The notes: generated by a model not told the origin, from the sequence alone. A DNA stretch of 64,000 nucleotides from JAOXRU01 sp965247735 (GCA_965247735.1 CBDFHN010000002.1:930001-994000), one strand, 5' to 3'. Shown: positions 46,222 through 55,090, numbered from the stretch's first letter. A program made the numbers and translations.

Positions 46222-48399
46222 TTAACTCAACTCAATAACAACATCTTCTAATATAGGGCGCAAGTCATCCTTTTTATTAATAACTCTTTTAATTCCTGCT
46301 CTTTCATAAAAAAATTTTGCCTCTATATCAGAAATTCCAGTTAAAGCAATAATTGGGATTGACTTATTAAAAGCAAGAATTTTTTTTGCAGCTTCACATC
46401 CATTCATTATTGGCATATTAATATCCATTAAAACCAAATCATATTTATTTTGCACACATAAATCTACGGCTTCCAACCCATTATTTGCTATGTCACAAAA
46501 CACCCCCATATCGTTAATTCTTTTTTGAGTAACAATTTGACTTAAGTAATCATCTTCTACTAATAAAATTTTAAAACTGTGATTTATAATTGTGCCTTTG
46601 TTTTTTTCTTGGTTGTCAAATTTTATAATAAAGGATAGCATTGTTCCTCTACCTACTTCAGAAAACACCTTTATCTTAGCTCCATGGAATTTTACAAGTT
46701 CCTTAACAATTGATAGACCTAATCCTATGCCTCCATAACTTCTATTTATTGCCGTTGAAGCCTGCTGAAAATCATTAAAAATAACAGCTATTGCTTCTTT
46801 TTCAATTCCTATACCTGTATCCTTTATTTTAAAACTTATTTCTGTTTTTTTCTTTGTTCTTTTAACTAACTTAAGTTCTATTATTACACTACCTCGATGT
46901 GTAAATTTATTTGCATTATCTAATAAGTTGATTAATATTTCTGAAATTTTAACTTTATCTCCAAAAATAATTTCAGGTATTTGATTATCGATTTCAACAA
47001 AAATTTTATTTTTGCTATTAGAAACATCAACTAAACCTACTATCTCGTTAATTGTTTCTTTTAGGTTTAACTCTCCAATATTAAGTGTTATATTTTTTTT
47101 ATTTTTCAACAAATCTATTGTAATTACTTTATTTATAAATTCAAGTAAATATTTGCTTGATTTGATCAAAGCATTCACATAATTAATTTGTTTTTCCTGT
47201 GCCTGTTTTTGTCTTAAATTATAAGCAATTGTATTAATTACTTTTAAAGGAGATTTCAATTCATAGTTTATTATACTAATAAAATTAGATTTAACAGCTC
47301 CTGCCTTTTCTGCCTTTTTCTTTTCTTTTAGTAATGCCTTATTTTTTTCTTCAAGCATCAAACTTATATTTACTCTGTACCTAACTCCTTTGTATTGTTT
47401 AAACACTAAAAATATGAGCCCAATTATAATTACCAAACTAGAAAAAAAAAGGTATTGGTTAAACCTAATGTTTTCAGTCTTTAACTCATTTTCCGCCTTT
47501 AATTTTTCATTCTCCAACTGTCTCGTTATTTTCTCTTTTTTTAAGTCTACATTACTATTTGCATTTAAAATTTGAGTGTGAGAAAAATTGAGATAACTTT
47601 CAATTGACCGGTTATAAAACTCAATAGCCCTTTCTGCATCATTATACTTTTCATAGAAGTTTGCAATGTTTGTTTCAATTAAAGCTTTAAATCTATCGTT
47701 GATTGGCTCCTCTAGTGCTTTATCAAAATTGAGTTTTGCATTATCATAATCTCCTTTTCCAGAATAACTTTGTCCTACAAAACAAAATAGCTGGGATTTG
47801 TTTTTTTGTTTTTTTCCAATATTTTCAATAACACTCAATGATTTATTGGCATATTCTATTGATTTATCCCAATTTTTATAATGCAAATAAATATTACTTA
47901 AGTTAAAATATATATCTATTGCATTAATTTTATCGAGTATATATTTACAATTTTTTTCAGCCTCTAAAAAAGCAATTTTTGATTGATCCTTTTCTTTTAA
48001 ATAATAATAAACAATACCTAATAACTCGTATGCATTTGCGTATTCTTCTTTAGCATTTACTTTTTTAAAATAATGTATTGCATTTGTAATACTCCTTTTT
48101 GCCGATAAAATTTCATCATTATTTATGGCTATATGAGTATCAATAACACAGGATAGACCTTTTAAATACATATTATCACTTACCTTAGCATATGTCATTC
48201 CTTTAATACCCGAACGAACTCCTTCTTCAAAATTATCAGTATTATTCAATATATATATTGCCGATTTTAAGACATACTTAATGCTATCTTCTTCAATATT
48301 GAAAGTCATTTTATTTTGAGCATAACTTACTTTACTCAATAAAAACATAAAGAGTATCGCATGAAATATATGATGATTAAAAATCACATTCTTACCCAT
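46222..48399 (-). CDS. Hybrid histidine kinase 4 of array: H-box His replaced by Tyr, ATPase intact
   Basis: I choose the ATG at 48399 (725 residues); the frame runs 16 codons further to a TTG. The N-terminus then gives a signal peptide ending SYAQ, followed by TPRs (about 40-275) and a membrane helix (about 317-335). The H-box reads INYELKSP with Tyr379 (codon TAT, 47263-47265) in place of His. The ATPase motifs are all present: NLLDNANKFT, KDTGIGIEKE, FNDFQQAS, YGGIGLGLSIV. The receiver keeps Asp659 (LMDINMP), but the next motif is MNGCEAAKK rather than MDGYEATR, and the Lys is in INKKDD without Pro. It shares these traits with kinase 2. Confidence 0.93.
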   Translation of the reverse strand: MGKNVIFNHHIFHAILFMFLLSKVSYAQNKMTFNIEEDSIKYVLKSAIYILNNTDNFEEGVRSGIKGMTYAKVSDNMYLKGLSCVIDTHIAINNDEILSAKRSITNAIHYFKKVNAKEEYANAYELLGIVYYYLKEKDQSKIAFLEAEKNCKYILDKINAIDIYFNLSNIYLHYKNWDKSIEYANKSLSVIENIGKKQKNKSQLFCFVGQSYSGKGDYDNAKLNFDKALEEPINDRFKALIETNIANFYEKYNDAERAIEFYNRSIESYLNFSHTQILNANSNVDLKKEKITRQLENEKLKAENELKTENIRFNQYLFFSSLVIIIGLIFLVFKQYKGVRYRVNISLMLEEKNKALLKEKKKAEKAGAVKSNFISIINYELKSPLKVINTIAYNLRQKQAQEKQINYVNALIKSSKYLLEFINKVITIDLLKNKKNITLNIGELNLKETINEIVGLVDVSNSKNKIFVEIDNQIPEIIFGDKVKISEILINLLDNANKFTHRGSVIIELKLVKRTKKKTEISFKIKDTGIGIEKEAIAVIFNDFQQASTAINRSYGGIGLGLSIVKELVKFHGAKIKVFSEVGRGTMLSFIIKFDNQEKNKGTIINHSFKILLVEDDYLSQIVTQKRINDMGVFCDIANNGLEAVDLCVQNKYDLVLMDINMPIMNGCEAAKKILAFNKSIPIIALTGISDIEAKFFYERAGIKRVINKKDDLRPILEDVVIELS

Positions 48400-48540
48400 T
48401 AACTTTTCGTTTATATGGCTACTTTTTACCACATTCTTTCTAAACAATGTGTTTCTCTATTGCATTTTAAGAATTGACACTTTTAGCCAATAAAATATCA
48501 GATATGATAACAAATATCTATTTAGTATTCTAACAACATT

Positions 48541-50757
48541 TTACACTAATTTACTCTTTTGTACGGCTATAGCCTTAAAAATAAACTTAAACATCAAATT
48601 TGGATTTATAGGCTTGTTTAGCACTACCTCTATTCCTGCTTCTTCAAAACTTTGCTTGTTTCCTTCTTTAGAAAGTGCTGTTAATGCTAAAATTGGTATT
48701 TGAGTGTTGAAATCTCTAATTTGTCTGGTTGCTTCATAACCATCCATAGTAGGCATCATGATATCCATTAATATCAAATCATAATTTTTATTTCTACACA
48801 TTTCTACAGCTTCCAGTCCATTGTTCGCCACATCACAGCTAAATCCATTGTTTATGAGTACTTTTTGAGTCAACAACTGATTGATTTTATTATCTTCGGC
48901 TAGTAGTAAATTTGGTGTTTCATCAAAATAGAGCACATCCTCTCCCCTGTTCGCTGCCTTATTATGTAAATCAAAATTTAAAATAAACGAAATTTTTGTT
49001 CCTTTACCCTCTTCAGATTTCATATGAATAGTGCTACCATGCAAATCTAGTAGCTCTCTAACGATAGCCAACCCTAATCCTGTACCTCCATAATTTCTGT
49101 TTACAGCTGTAGACTCTTGATAAAAATCTTCAAATATTGCTTCTTGCTTTCTTTTGCTAATTCCAATTCCATTGTCTTCTATTTCTATTAACACACTAGT
49201 TTTATCGGGTGTATTAGCATATAATTTTGCAGAAAATGTAATTACTCCCTCATTGGTAAATTTATTTGCGTTTGTGAGTAGATTAAGTAAAATTTTTATA
49301 ATCTTTACCTCATCGCCATATACTAATTCTGGTATGTCCGAATCAATTTCAACATTAACAAAGTTTCCCTTTTTTTCAATTTCTACAGATTCTATAACTC
49401 CATAAAATACCTTCTTAAGATTAAACAAGTCCAGATTTAAAACTACCTCATTCTCTTTTTTTAATAAATTAATATCAATAACGTCATTTATAAAATTCAT
49501 TAAATACATGCTAGATACCTTTAATGCTTCTAATTGTTTCTTTCCTTGTTTTTTTATATTATTTTCCTTGTCCAACAAATAACCGACTGTTGTAATAGTA
49601 TTTAGCGGGGTTCTTAACTCATGGGTAATTCTCTCAATAAAACTAGATTTAATAATTGACGCCTCTTCTGCAAGCATTTTTGCATCCAAAAGTTCTTGAT
49701 TTTTAAGTGCTAAGAGCAAGTTTACCTTTTCTTTATAATTTAGACTCCTTTTTTGAAAGACTCCGAAAACCAATAAGCCCAATATTAACAATCCGCCAAA
49801 ATATAATAGATACTGATCAAATTTTATTCGTTCTTTATTCAATTCATTTTCTGTTTGAATTTGCTTATAATTTGCATTTTTCAGCTGTAGACTTGCTTCT
49901 AGTTTAGAGTTTTCGTTTACCTTTTTCACCACCTCATACATATAACTTTCCATATGTTGTAGTGCATTTCTATAATTATCTCCCCTGAGTTTTTCTTGTT
50001 TTAAGTCCTCGTACATTTCTGCCAAATCCAAGTAACAATAAGAAAGTCCAATTTCATCAACCCCTTCAAAACTAATAGCCTCATTAATATACGCTATTGC
50101 TTTTTTATATTCTTTTTTACCAAAATGCGCCTTTCCCAAAAAACGATATAAATTTATCTTTCTTGCTTCTTTTTCTCCTGAAATACGTATAGCCTCTAAA
50201 GACCTCTCTGTGTAATATATTGCGCTATCATATTTTTTCTCTTTTAAAGAAATCTGCGCCAAAGTAAACTCTATATCTATTCTATCTGCAATATTCTTTG
50301 AATCTATTAAGTTTTCATTTGCCTTTAAAAAAGCAAGTTTTGCCGCTTTACTATCAGAGTTTACATTTAATATAACGCCCAGCAGTTCATAACAAAAAGC
50401 GATTTGTCTTTTATTGTTCGTCTTTTTAAAATAGGAAATTGCAGTTCTAGAATACTCCTTTGATTTTTCGTACTGCCAACTTTGTGCTGCCAACATTCCT
50501 TTTGCCCTAAAACTAAAGCCCTTTACATTGGAATCTGCGGTTGAATCTACAAAAGCTTCATATTTATATATTAATAATGTAGCCTTGTCTATATTTTTAT
50601 TATCAATATCTAATAGTTGTATAGCCTTCCTTAATGTTGTAATTACAGTATCTTTTGAAAGATTAGATTGTGAATACCCCAAAACTATATTGCAGAAAAA
50701 TAAGCAATAAAAGACAAGAAATCTTCTTTTTATATCATGTAAAACATTCATTTTCAT
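48541..50757 (-). CDS. Hybrid histidine kinase 5 of array: canonical catalytic motifs
   Basis: The ATG at 50757 gives 738 residues; the frame extends 7 codons to a GTG. A signal peptide ends GYSQ; TPR helices span about 35-275; the membrane helix is about 316-336. HisKA has ITHELRTP (His379). The ATPase is complete: NLLTNANKFT, EDNGIGISKR, FEDFYQES, NYGGTGLGLAIV. The receiver has Asp665 (LMDIMMPTMDG) and LNKPIN. By sequence it should autophosphorylate and pass phosphate to its own receiver. The receiver-coding DNA is almost identical to that of kinase 3. It is preceded by a 0.58-kb gap holding a copy of the 32-bp element. Confidence 0.94.
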   Translation of the reverse strand: MKMNVLHDIKRRFLVFYCLFFCNIVLGYSQSNLSKDTVITTLRKAIQLLDIDNKNIDKATLLIYKYEAFVDSTADSNVKGFSFRAKGMLAAQSWQYEKSKEYSRTAISYFKKTNNKRQIAFCYELLGVILNVNSDSKAAKLAFLKANENLIDSKNIADRIDIEFTLAQISLKEKKYDSAIYYTERSLEAIRISGEKEARKINLYRFLGKAHFGKKEYKKAIAYINEAISFEGVDEIGLSYCYLDLAEMYEDLKQEKLRGDNYRNALQHMESYMYEVVKKVNENSKLEASLQLKNANYKQIQTENELNKERIKFDQYLLYFGGLLILGLLVFGVFQKRSLNYKEKVNLLLALKNQELLDAKMLAEEASIIKSSFIERITHELRTPLNTITTVGYLLDKENNIKKQGKKQLEALKVSSMYLMNFINDVIDINLLKKENEVVLNLDLFNLKKVFYGVIESVEIEKKGNFVNVEIDSDIPELVYGDEVKIIKILLNLLTNANKFTNEGVITFSAKLYANTPDKTSVLIEIEDNGIGISKRKQEAIFEDFYQESTAVNRNYGGTGLGLAIVRELLDLHGSTIHMKSEEGKGTKISFILNFDLHNKAANRGEDVLYFDETPNLLLAEDNKINQLLTQKVLINNGFSCDVANNGLEAVEMCRNKNYDLILMDIMMPTMDGYEATRQIRDFNTQIPILALTALSKEGNKQSFEEAGIEVVLNKPINPNLMFKFIFKAIAVQKSKLV

Positions 50758-50880
50758 TATAACATATACTTTTTGCACTTATCAGTACTCCAATTTATTC
50801 CTCATTTAAAAAAAGCCTATAGCGCTTATGTTCATTTTTTTTACAGTTAACATGGTGTTATAAAGCACAAATATTAACGT

Positions 50881-51030
50881 TCAGTTAAATTTGTCGTACA
50901 AATCCTCATAACATACAGGAAACTTCTGCAACTTGGTAATACCGATATAAAAAACTATAGCTGTTTCTGAAGAAAAGATTAAAACAACTTTCTTCTGACC
51001 CAAAAAACGGACTGGACTTAGATACTTCAT
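50881..51030 (-). other. Possible 49-aa ORF, doubtful
   Basis: The ORF runs from ATG 51030 to TGA 50881, starting MKYLSPVRFLGQKK and ending YEDLYDKFN. It has no recognised domain and no visible ribosome-binding site. It may instead be a non-coding element with a chance open frame. It ends about 120 bp before the kinase 5 start on the same strand. Confidence 0.25.
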
Positions 51031-51051
51031 TTTTTTTCTACAACATAAATA

Positions 51052-51120
51052 TTAATGGCGAAAAAAAACAACGAAAAAAGTACAAAAGAAGATACTATAT
51101 AAAAGCTTGTGGTTTTTCAT
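51052..51120 (-). pseudogene. 22-aa signal-peptide-like ORF, possible remnant of a kinase start
   Basis: From ATG 51120 to TAA 51052 the peptide is MKNHKLLYSIFFCTFFVVFF followed by two residues: a charged start and a hydrophobic core, like the signal peptides of the neighbouring kinases. It lies 91 bp downstream of the 32-bp element, comparable to the 109 bp between the second copy and the kinase 6 start. It could be what remains of a decayed seventh copy, or a short exported peptide. Nothing kinase-like follows it. Confidence 0.3.
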
Positions 51121-51210
51121 ATGACGATAATACAATACATTACTAAAGAGCTTTCTAAAAGAATGAGGTTAAGGCTTTAAACTACAATTATTGTAAAACT
51201 TATCTAAATA

Positions 51211-51242
51211 TATTACGACGGTTAACCAAATACCATCGGTGA
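51211..51242 (-). repeat. 32-bp repeated element, copy A
   Basis: By eye this copy matches 53612-53643 at 27 of 32 positions. The shared plus-strand core reads TACGAC, G, one variable base, then TTAACCAAAT, four mostly variable bases, then TCGGTGA. It lies about 95 bp past the kinase 6 stop and about 450 bp upstream of the kinase 5 start. It may be an operator shared by the array. Confidence 0.6.
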
Positions 51243-51337
51243 GATGAAGTAATCTATAGAACTAGCAAACTTCAATACTTATAATAATTACAAATAAAAA
51301 TGGTGAAATTTATTTTAGAATTAAAAAACAGCAACTA

Positions 51338-53503
51338 TTATGCTGCAATTTCCTTGAAAATAGATTTAAACATTGATTTTGGATCTATGGGTTTATTAAG
51401 TATTGTACTAATTCCAACTTCTTCAAAACGATGTTTATTTTCTTTTTCCGAAAGGGCAGTTAATGCTAAAATCGGAACTTTAGTATTAAAATTTCTTATT
51501 TGTCGTGTAGCCTCGTAACCATCTAACACTGGCATCATAATATCCATTAATATTAAATCGTAATTATTATCTCCTACCAACTTAACCGCCTCTTCCCCAT
51601 TATTTGCTACATCACATCTAAACCCTTCGTTAAGTAATATTTTTTTTGTCAATAATTGATTTATTCTATTGTCTTCTACTAACAATAACTTAAAATTACT
51701 TTTTAATGCATAATCAAAGACTACTTCATCTTTTACTTCATCTGCTTCTAGTGTTAGACTAAACGCCAATTTTGTACCAACACCAAGTTTAGATTCAACA
51801 ACAATTGTACTCCCATAGAGTCCTAATACTTCTTTAGCAATAGACAAACCTAATCCTGTACCTCCATATTCTCTATTAATAGCTACAGATCCTTGATAAA
51901 AATCATCAAATATGGATGCTAATTTTTCTTTTTCTATCCCTATCCCCGTATCCTCTACCAAAAAATTAATGGTAACACTATCCTTAGTTTTTGCTTGCAA
52001 ATCTACCCTAATAACTATGGCACCACTGTAGGTGAATTTATTGGCATTTGTTAGTAGATTTATCAATACCTGAGCTATTTTTAATTCATCTCCTTTAACA
52101 TATTCCGGTAAGTCATCTGCGATTACTAAATCTATTTTATTTTTTGTCTTAGCTACTTCTATGGAATTCACAATTCCTTCCAATGTTTTTCTAAGATTAA
52201 ACTGCTTTGCATTCAACATTACTTCTTTCTTATTTTTCAACAAATTAAGATCAATAACATCATTTATAAAATGCAATAAATACTTGCTTGAAAACTTTAA
52301 AACATCAATATGTTTTTCTTTTTCAGCTTTCAAATTTTCTTTTCCCAAAAGATAAGCAACTGTAGTAATTGTATTTAATGGTGTTCTTAACTCATGTGTA
52401 ATTCTTTCTATGAAGTCAGATTTTAACTTAGACGCCTCTTCTGCAATATTTCGTGCCTTTACAAGTTCTATATTTACTATTTCTCTATATTTTGAGCTTC
52501 TTTTTAAAAGTATTATTATAACTATTAATCCAAGAATAATTATACCACTTAAAACAATAAAATAATTTCTGAGTTTTAGTTTTTCAGCATTAAATTTATT
52601 TTCTACTATAAATCTCTTATTTTTTTCTTTTTCTAATTGGTATTCATTCTTTATTATATTACTGCTTTTTAGTCGCTCTCCAATAGCATTTAAATACTTA
52701 TCCATATCCTGAAAAGCATTATTGTAATTTTCTTTTGCCAATCTTTGTTTACCAACCTCCTCAAAAACCTTAGCTAAAGATGAATAGCTATGCGCTTTAA
52801 CCAAATATTGATCATTTGATAATTCAATGGCTTTTTTACAATAAAAAATAGCACTGTCGTATTGTTGTTTACTTCTAAATGTTTCTCCCAAAAACCTATT
52901 AAGATTAGCAAGTCTACCTTTCTTAACATTTGTTACTTTTATACAAGCTATAGATTCTCTTGTATACTTCGCAACACTATCCATAATCATATGAGATAGG
53001 TACAAATTTGCCAAATTGTAATTTATATCAATAAGGTATTCTTTTTTAGTCGCTCTTTCAAAATATTCTTTTGCTTTAGAATAGTTTTCAATTCCAGATT
53101 TAGTATTACCATTGATTTCATTGGCTATCCCCAATAATTCATAACAACGTCCTAATTCCAGAACAGCATTGATCTTAGTAAAATGTACAATTGCCTCCTT
53201 TGCATTTTCTATACATAATTTTGTATCCCAACTATGCATAGCCATTTGAGAGTTTATCATAGAAGAAGCTCCTTGTATCCAAGAATCATCAGAGTTATCA
53301 ATAAAATTTTTGTTAGAAAAAAACAACCTGGTTGGCACCTCAAGGTTATCAGATGCATCTAATAGTTTTATAATTTTTTTTAGCACTACCTCAACACTAT
53401 CTTTTGCCGTATTCCCTCTATTTTGCTTTCCAAATGCAAAATACCCGATCATCACAAATAACATGGCTATAATTAGCTTATTTTTAAATACAAAGTGGTT
53501 CAC
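51338..53503 (-). CDS. Hybrid histidine kinase 6 of array: canonical catalytic motifs
   Basis: This is the first kinase of the array in transcription order, 721 residues, with a GTG start at 53503. An in-frame stop lies 5 codons upstream and the next ATG would cut the signal peptide. It has a signal peptide (to about 26), TPR helices (about 35-275) and a membrane helix (316-334). HisKA has ITHELRTP (His370). The ATPase motifs NLLTNANKFT, EDTGIGIEKE, FDDFYQGS and EYGGTGLGLSI are intact, and the receiver has Asp654 (LMDIMMPVLDG) and Lys704 (LNKPID). It should be fully active. The 32-bp element lies about 110 bp upstream of its start. Confidence 0.94.
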   Translation of the reverse strand: MNHFVFKNKLIIAMLFVMIGYFAFGKQNRGNTAKDSVEVVLKKIIKLLDASDNLEVPTRLFFSNKNFIDNSDDSWIQGASSMINSQMAMHSWDTKLCIENAKEAIVHFTKINAVLELGRCYELLGIANEINGNTKSGIENYSKAKEYFERATKKEYLIDINYNLANLYLSHMIMDSVAKYTRESIACIKVTNVKKGRLANLNRFLGETFRSKQQYDSAIFYCKKAIELSNDQYLVKAHSYSSLAKVFEEVGKQRLAKENYNNAFQDMDKYLNAIGERLKSSNIIKNEYQLEKEKNKRFIVENKFNAEKLKLRNYFIVLSGIIILGLIVIIILLKRSSKYREIVNIELVKARNIAEEASKLKSDFIERITHELRTPLNTITTVAYLLGKENLKAEKEKHIDVLKFSSKYLLHFINDVIDLNLLKNKKEVMLNAKQFNLRKTLEGIVNSIEVAKTKNKIDLVIADDLPEYVKGDELKIAQVLINLLTNANKFTYSGAIVIRVDLQAKTKDSVTINFLVEDTGIGIEKEKLASIFDDFYQGSVAINREYGGTGLGLSIAKEVLGLYGSTIVVESKLGVGTKLAFSLTLEADEVKDEVVFDYALKSNFKLLLVEDNRINQLLTKKILLNEGFRCDVANNGEEAVKLVGDNNYDLILMDIMMPVLDGYEATRQIRNFNTKVPILALTALSEKENKHRFEEVGISTILNKPIDPKSMFKSIFKEIAA

Positions 53504-53611
53504 TATAGTTAAGGTTTAGACCGCATCTCTATTATACCAAAAAATAGTTGCATAAAAGGTATGACTTGCTATAAGCTTATAAGCTACACATATTATAATC
53601 TCAATAAGTTG

Positions 53612-53643
53612 TAATACGACGATTAACCAAATTGCTTCGGTGA
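53612..53643 (-). repeat. 32-bp repeated element, copy B
   Basis: This is the second copy of the element at 51211-51242, 109 bp upstream of the kinase 6 start. On the minus strand it reads TCACCGA, five mostly variable bases, then TTTGGTTAA, one variable base, then CGTCGTA. No further copy was found by eye in the window. The placement fits a regulatory site for the kinase genes. Confidence 0.6.
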
Positions 53644-53714
53644 AAAGTAGATATCTTTGGAGAAAAGAGAAAAAAAAATAGTGATTAGACAAATAAAGAG
53701 AAAAAAATGCAGTA

Positions 53715-54572
53715 TCACTTTTCTCCTTTAATCATCCTATCATTACCAAAAATGTCTTTTTTTAATACAATATTCACAAAATTATTAACCTCGAATAAAG
53801 CAATCATTTCCGCTCCCAAATATTGATTGATCTCGAAATAAAGAGAACCGCCTTTTTTAAGTTTTTTTACTGCTAAAGCTATGATTCTTTCATAAAAAAC
53901 TAACGGATTTTCATCTGTTACAAATAACGCCAAATGTGGCTCATTATCAAGCACATTTTTTTGCATCATTTTTTTTTCAGCAGTTCTAACATATGGCGGA
54001 TTAGAAACAATAATATCCAGCAAGAGCTCTTTCTTAATTATTGCATTTGCCTCAACATCAAGTATGTCGGCTGTTATAAATGACACTTCAACGTCATTTT
54101 TTTTAGCATTATTAACTGCAATAGTTATTGCTTTTTCAGATATATCTACTGCCATAAGTGTTGCATTAGGCAATTCTTTTGCTAAAGTAACAGCTATGCA
54201 GCCACTTCCTGTACCAATATCCATAATAGAAACAGGAATAGCTGGTGCCTCAGCAACAATCCAAGCAATTAACTCTTCTGTTTCTGGTCTAGGGATTAGC
54301 ACACTTTCGTTAACAAAAAACTCAAGTCCGTAAAAATAAGCTTTTGCTGTACTATATTGGATAGGTTTTTGTTGTTTTAAATCTGTTAATGTCTTAAAAA
54401 ACAACTGCTCCTCTTCCTTATTCAACTCCATTTTAGGTTCTAAAGTCAGCATAAATGGCTTAACCTTTATAAACTCTTCTAAGGCTATTCTAAAAAAACT
54501 AGCTACTTCATTAGCATCATAAATCTCTTGAAGTTCGTTTTTGAACAAGAGCTCCATCTCCTTTACCAGCAT
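53715..54572 (-). CDS. prmC: Peptide chain release factor N5-glutamine methyltransferase
   Basis: PrmC methylates the GGQ glutamine of release factors RF1 and RF2. The 285-residue protein has the N-terminal helical bundle, the linker motif IPRPETEELI (93-102), the SAM-binding DIGTGSGCIAV (118-128), and the catalytic NPPY at 191-194. Two ATG starts (54572 and 54557) are possible; both leave the domains intact. It is 3 bp downstream of a GNAT gene on the same strand and 211 bp upstream of the kinase array. Confidence 0.95.
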   Translation of the reverse strand: MLVKEMELLFKNELQEIYDANEVASFFRIALEEFIKVKPFMLTLEPKMELNKEEEQLFFKTLTDLKQQKPIQYSTAKAYFYGLEFFVNESVLIPRPETEELIAWIVAEAPAIPVSIMDIGTGSGCIAVTLAKELPNATLMAVDISEKAITIAVNNAKKNDVEVSFITADILDVEANAIIKKELLLDIIVSNPPYVRTAEKKMMQKNVLDNEPHLALFVTDENPLVFYERIIALAVKKLKKGGSLYFEINQYLGAEMIALFEVNNFVNIVLKKDIFGNDRMIKGEK

Positions 54573-54575
54573 ATA

Positions 54576-55064
54576 TTACAATGTTTTTATCATCCATACT
54601 GGGCATGAATAGTGCCCTGTTCCCCCCATTGGTTTTTCCAAATAGCTAAACCCATTTTTCTTGTACAACTTTTGTGCAGCTTCCATATAAGGCATTGTTT
54701 CCAGATAGCAAGACTTAAAACCAAATTCCTTTGCTTTATCTAAACATTTTTTAATCAATTGAGTTCCTACTCCTTTGCCTCTAAGTTCAGTTAAAAAATA
54801 CATTTTTTGAAGCTCACAAACTGTAAAATCAGCATTTTGCAAATGAGCAATTCCGCCTCCTCCCATTATTTCACCATTAAGTTCCACAACAAAATAAATA
54901 GCTTTTTCTTTCTGATATGCTTTTGTTAGGTCATTAAGCGCTTCATCCTCGTAAGCAGTACCTACCTTTGGTGCTCCAATATCTTCCAAAACTTTCCTAA
55001 CAACCAACCGTATTGCATTATTATCTTCTTCTCTAATTTCTCTTATTGCTATAGTATCCATCAT
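54576..55064 (-). CDS. GNAT-family N-acetyltransferase
   Basis: This 162-residue single-domain GNAT protein has the acetyl-CoA-binding signature LRGKGVGTQLIKKCL and the late motif CYLETMPYMEAAQKLYKKNGF. The substrate is unknown. It forms a tight pair with prmC (3-bp gap). It is divergent from ribD with only 26 bp between start codons, so the two promoters must overlap each other or the coding ends. Confidence 0.9.
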   Translation of the reverse strand: MMDTIAIREIREEDNNAIRLVVRKVLEDIGAPKVGTAYEDEALNDLTKAYQKEKAIYFVVELNGEIMGGGGIAHLQNADFTVCELQKMYFLTELRGKGVGTQLIKKCLDKAKEFGFKSCYLETMPYMEAAQKLYKKNGFSYLEKPMGGTGHYSCPVWMIKTL

Positions 55065-55090
55065 CCAATATAATATGCTATTTTTACGAG

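Larger units (their letters stand above)
50758..51337. other. Intergenic region between kinases 5 and 6, with a repeated element and short ORFs
   Basis: This is the largest gap in the kinase array. It holds one copy of the 32-bp element (51211-51242), a 22-codon signal-peptide-like ORF (51052-51120) and a 49-codon ORF (50881-51030), all on the minus strand. The base composition of 50880-51030 looks less AT-biased than other gaps here. It could be a regulatory leader for kinase 5, a remnant of another gene copy, or a structured RNA; none is proven. Confidence 0.5.

Noticed and set aside
50876..50884. AACGTTCAG as a LytTR half-site
   Set aside because: It matches the generic LytTR consensus but has no partner site at the 21-22 bp spacing required, so it is likely chance.
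51300..51518. Rightward 72-codon open frame at the end of kinase 6
   Set aside because: It is the antisense of the kinase 6 receiver domain, which has all expected motifs.
39251..53503. The repeated kinase genes as a mobile element or recent amplification
   Set aside because: The copies are well diverged apart from one receiver pair, and no transposase, integrase or flanking repeat is visible.
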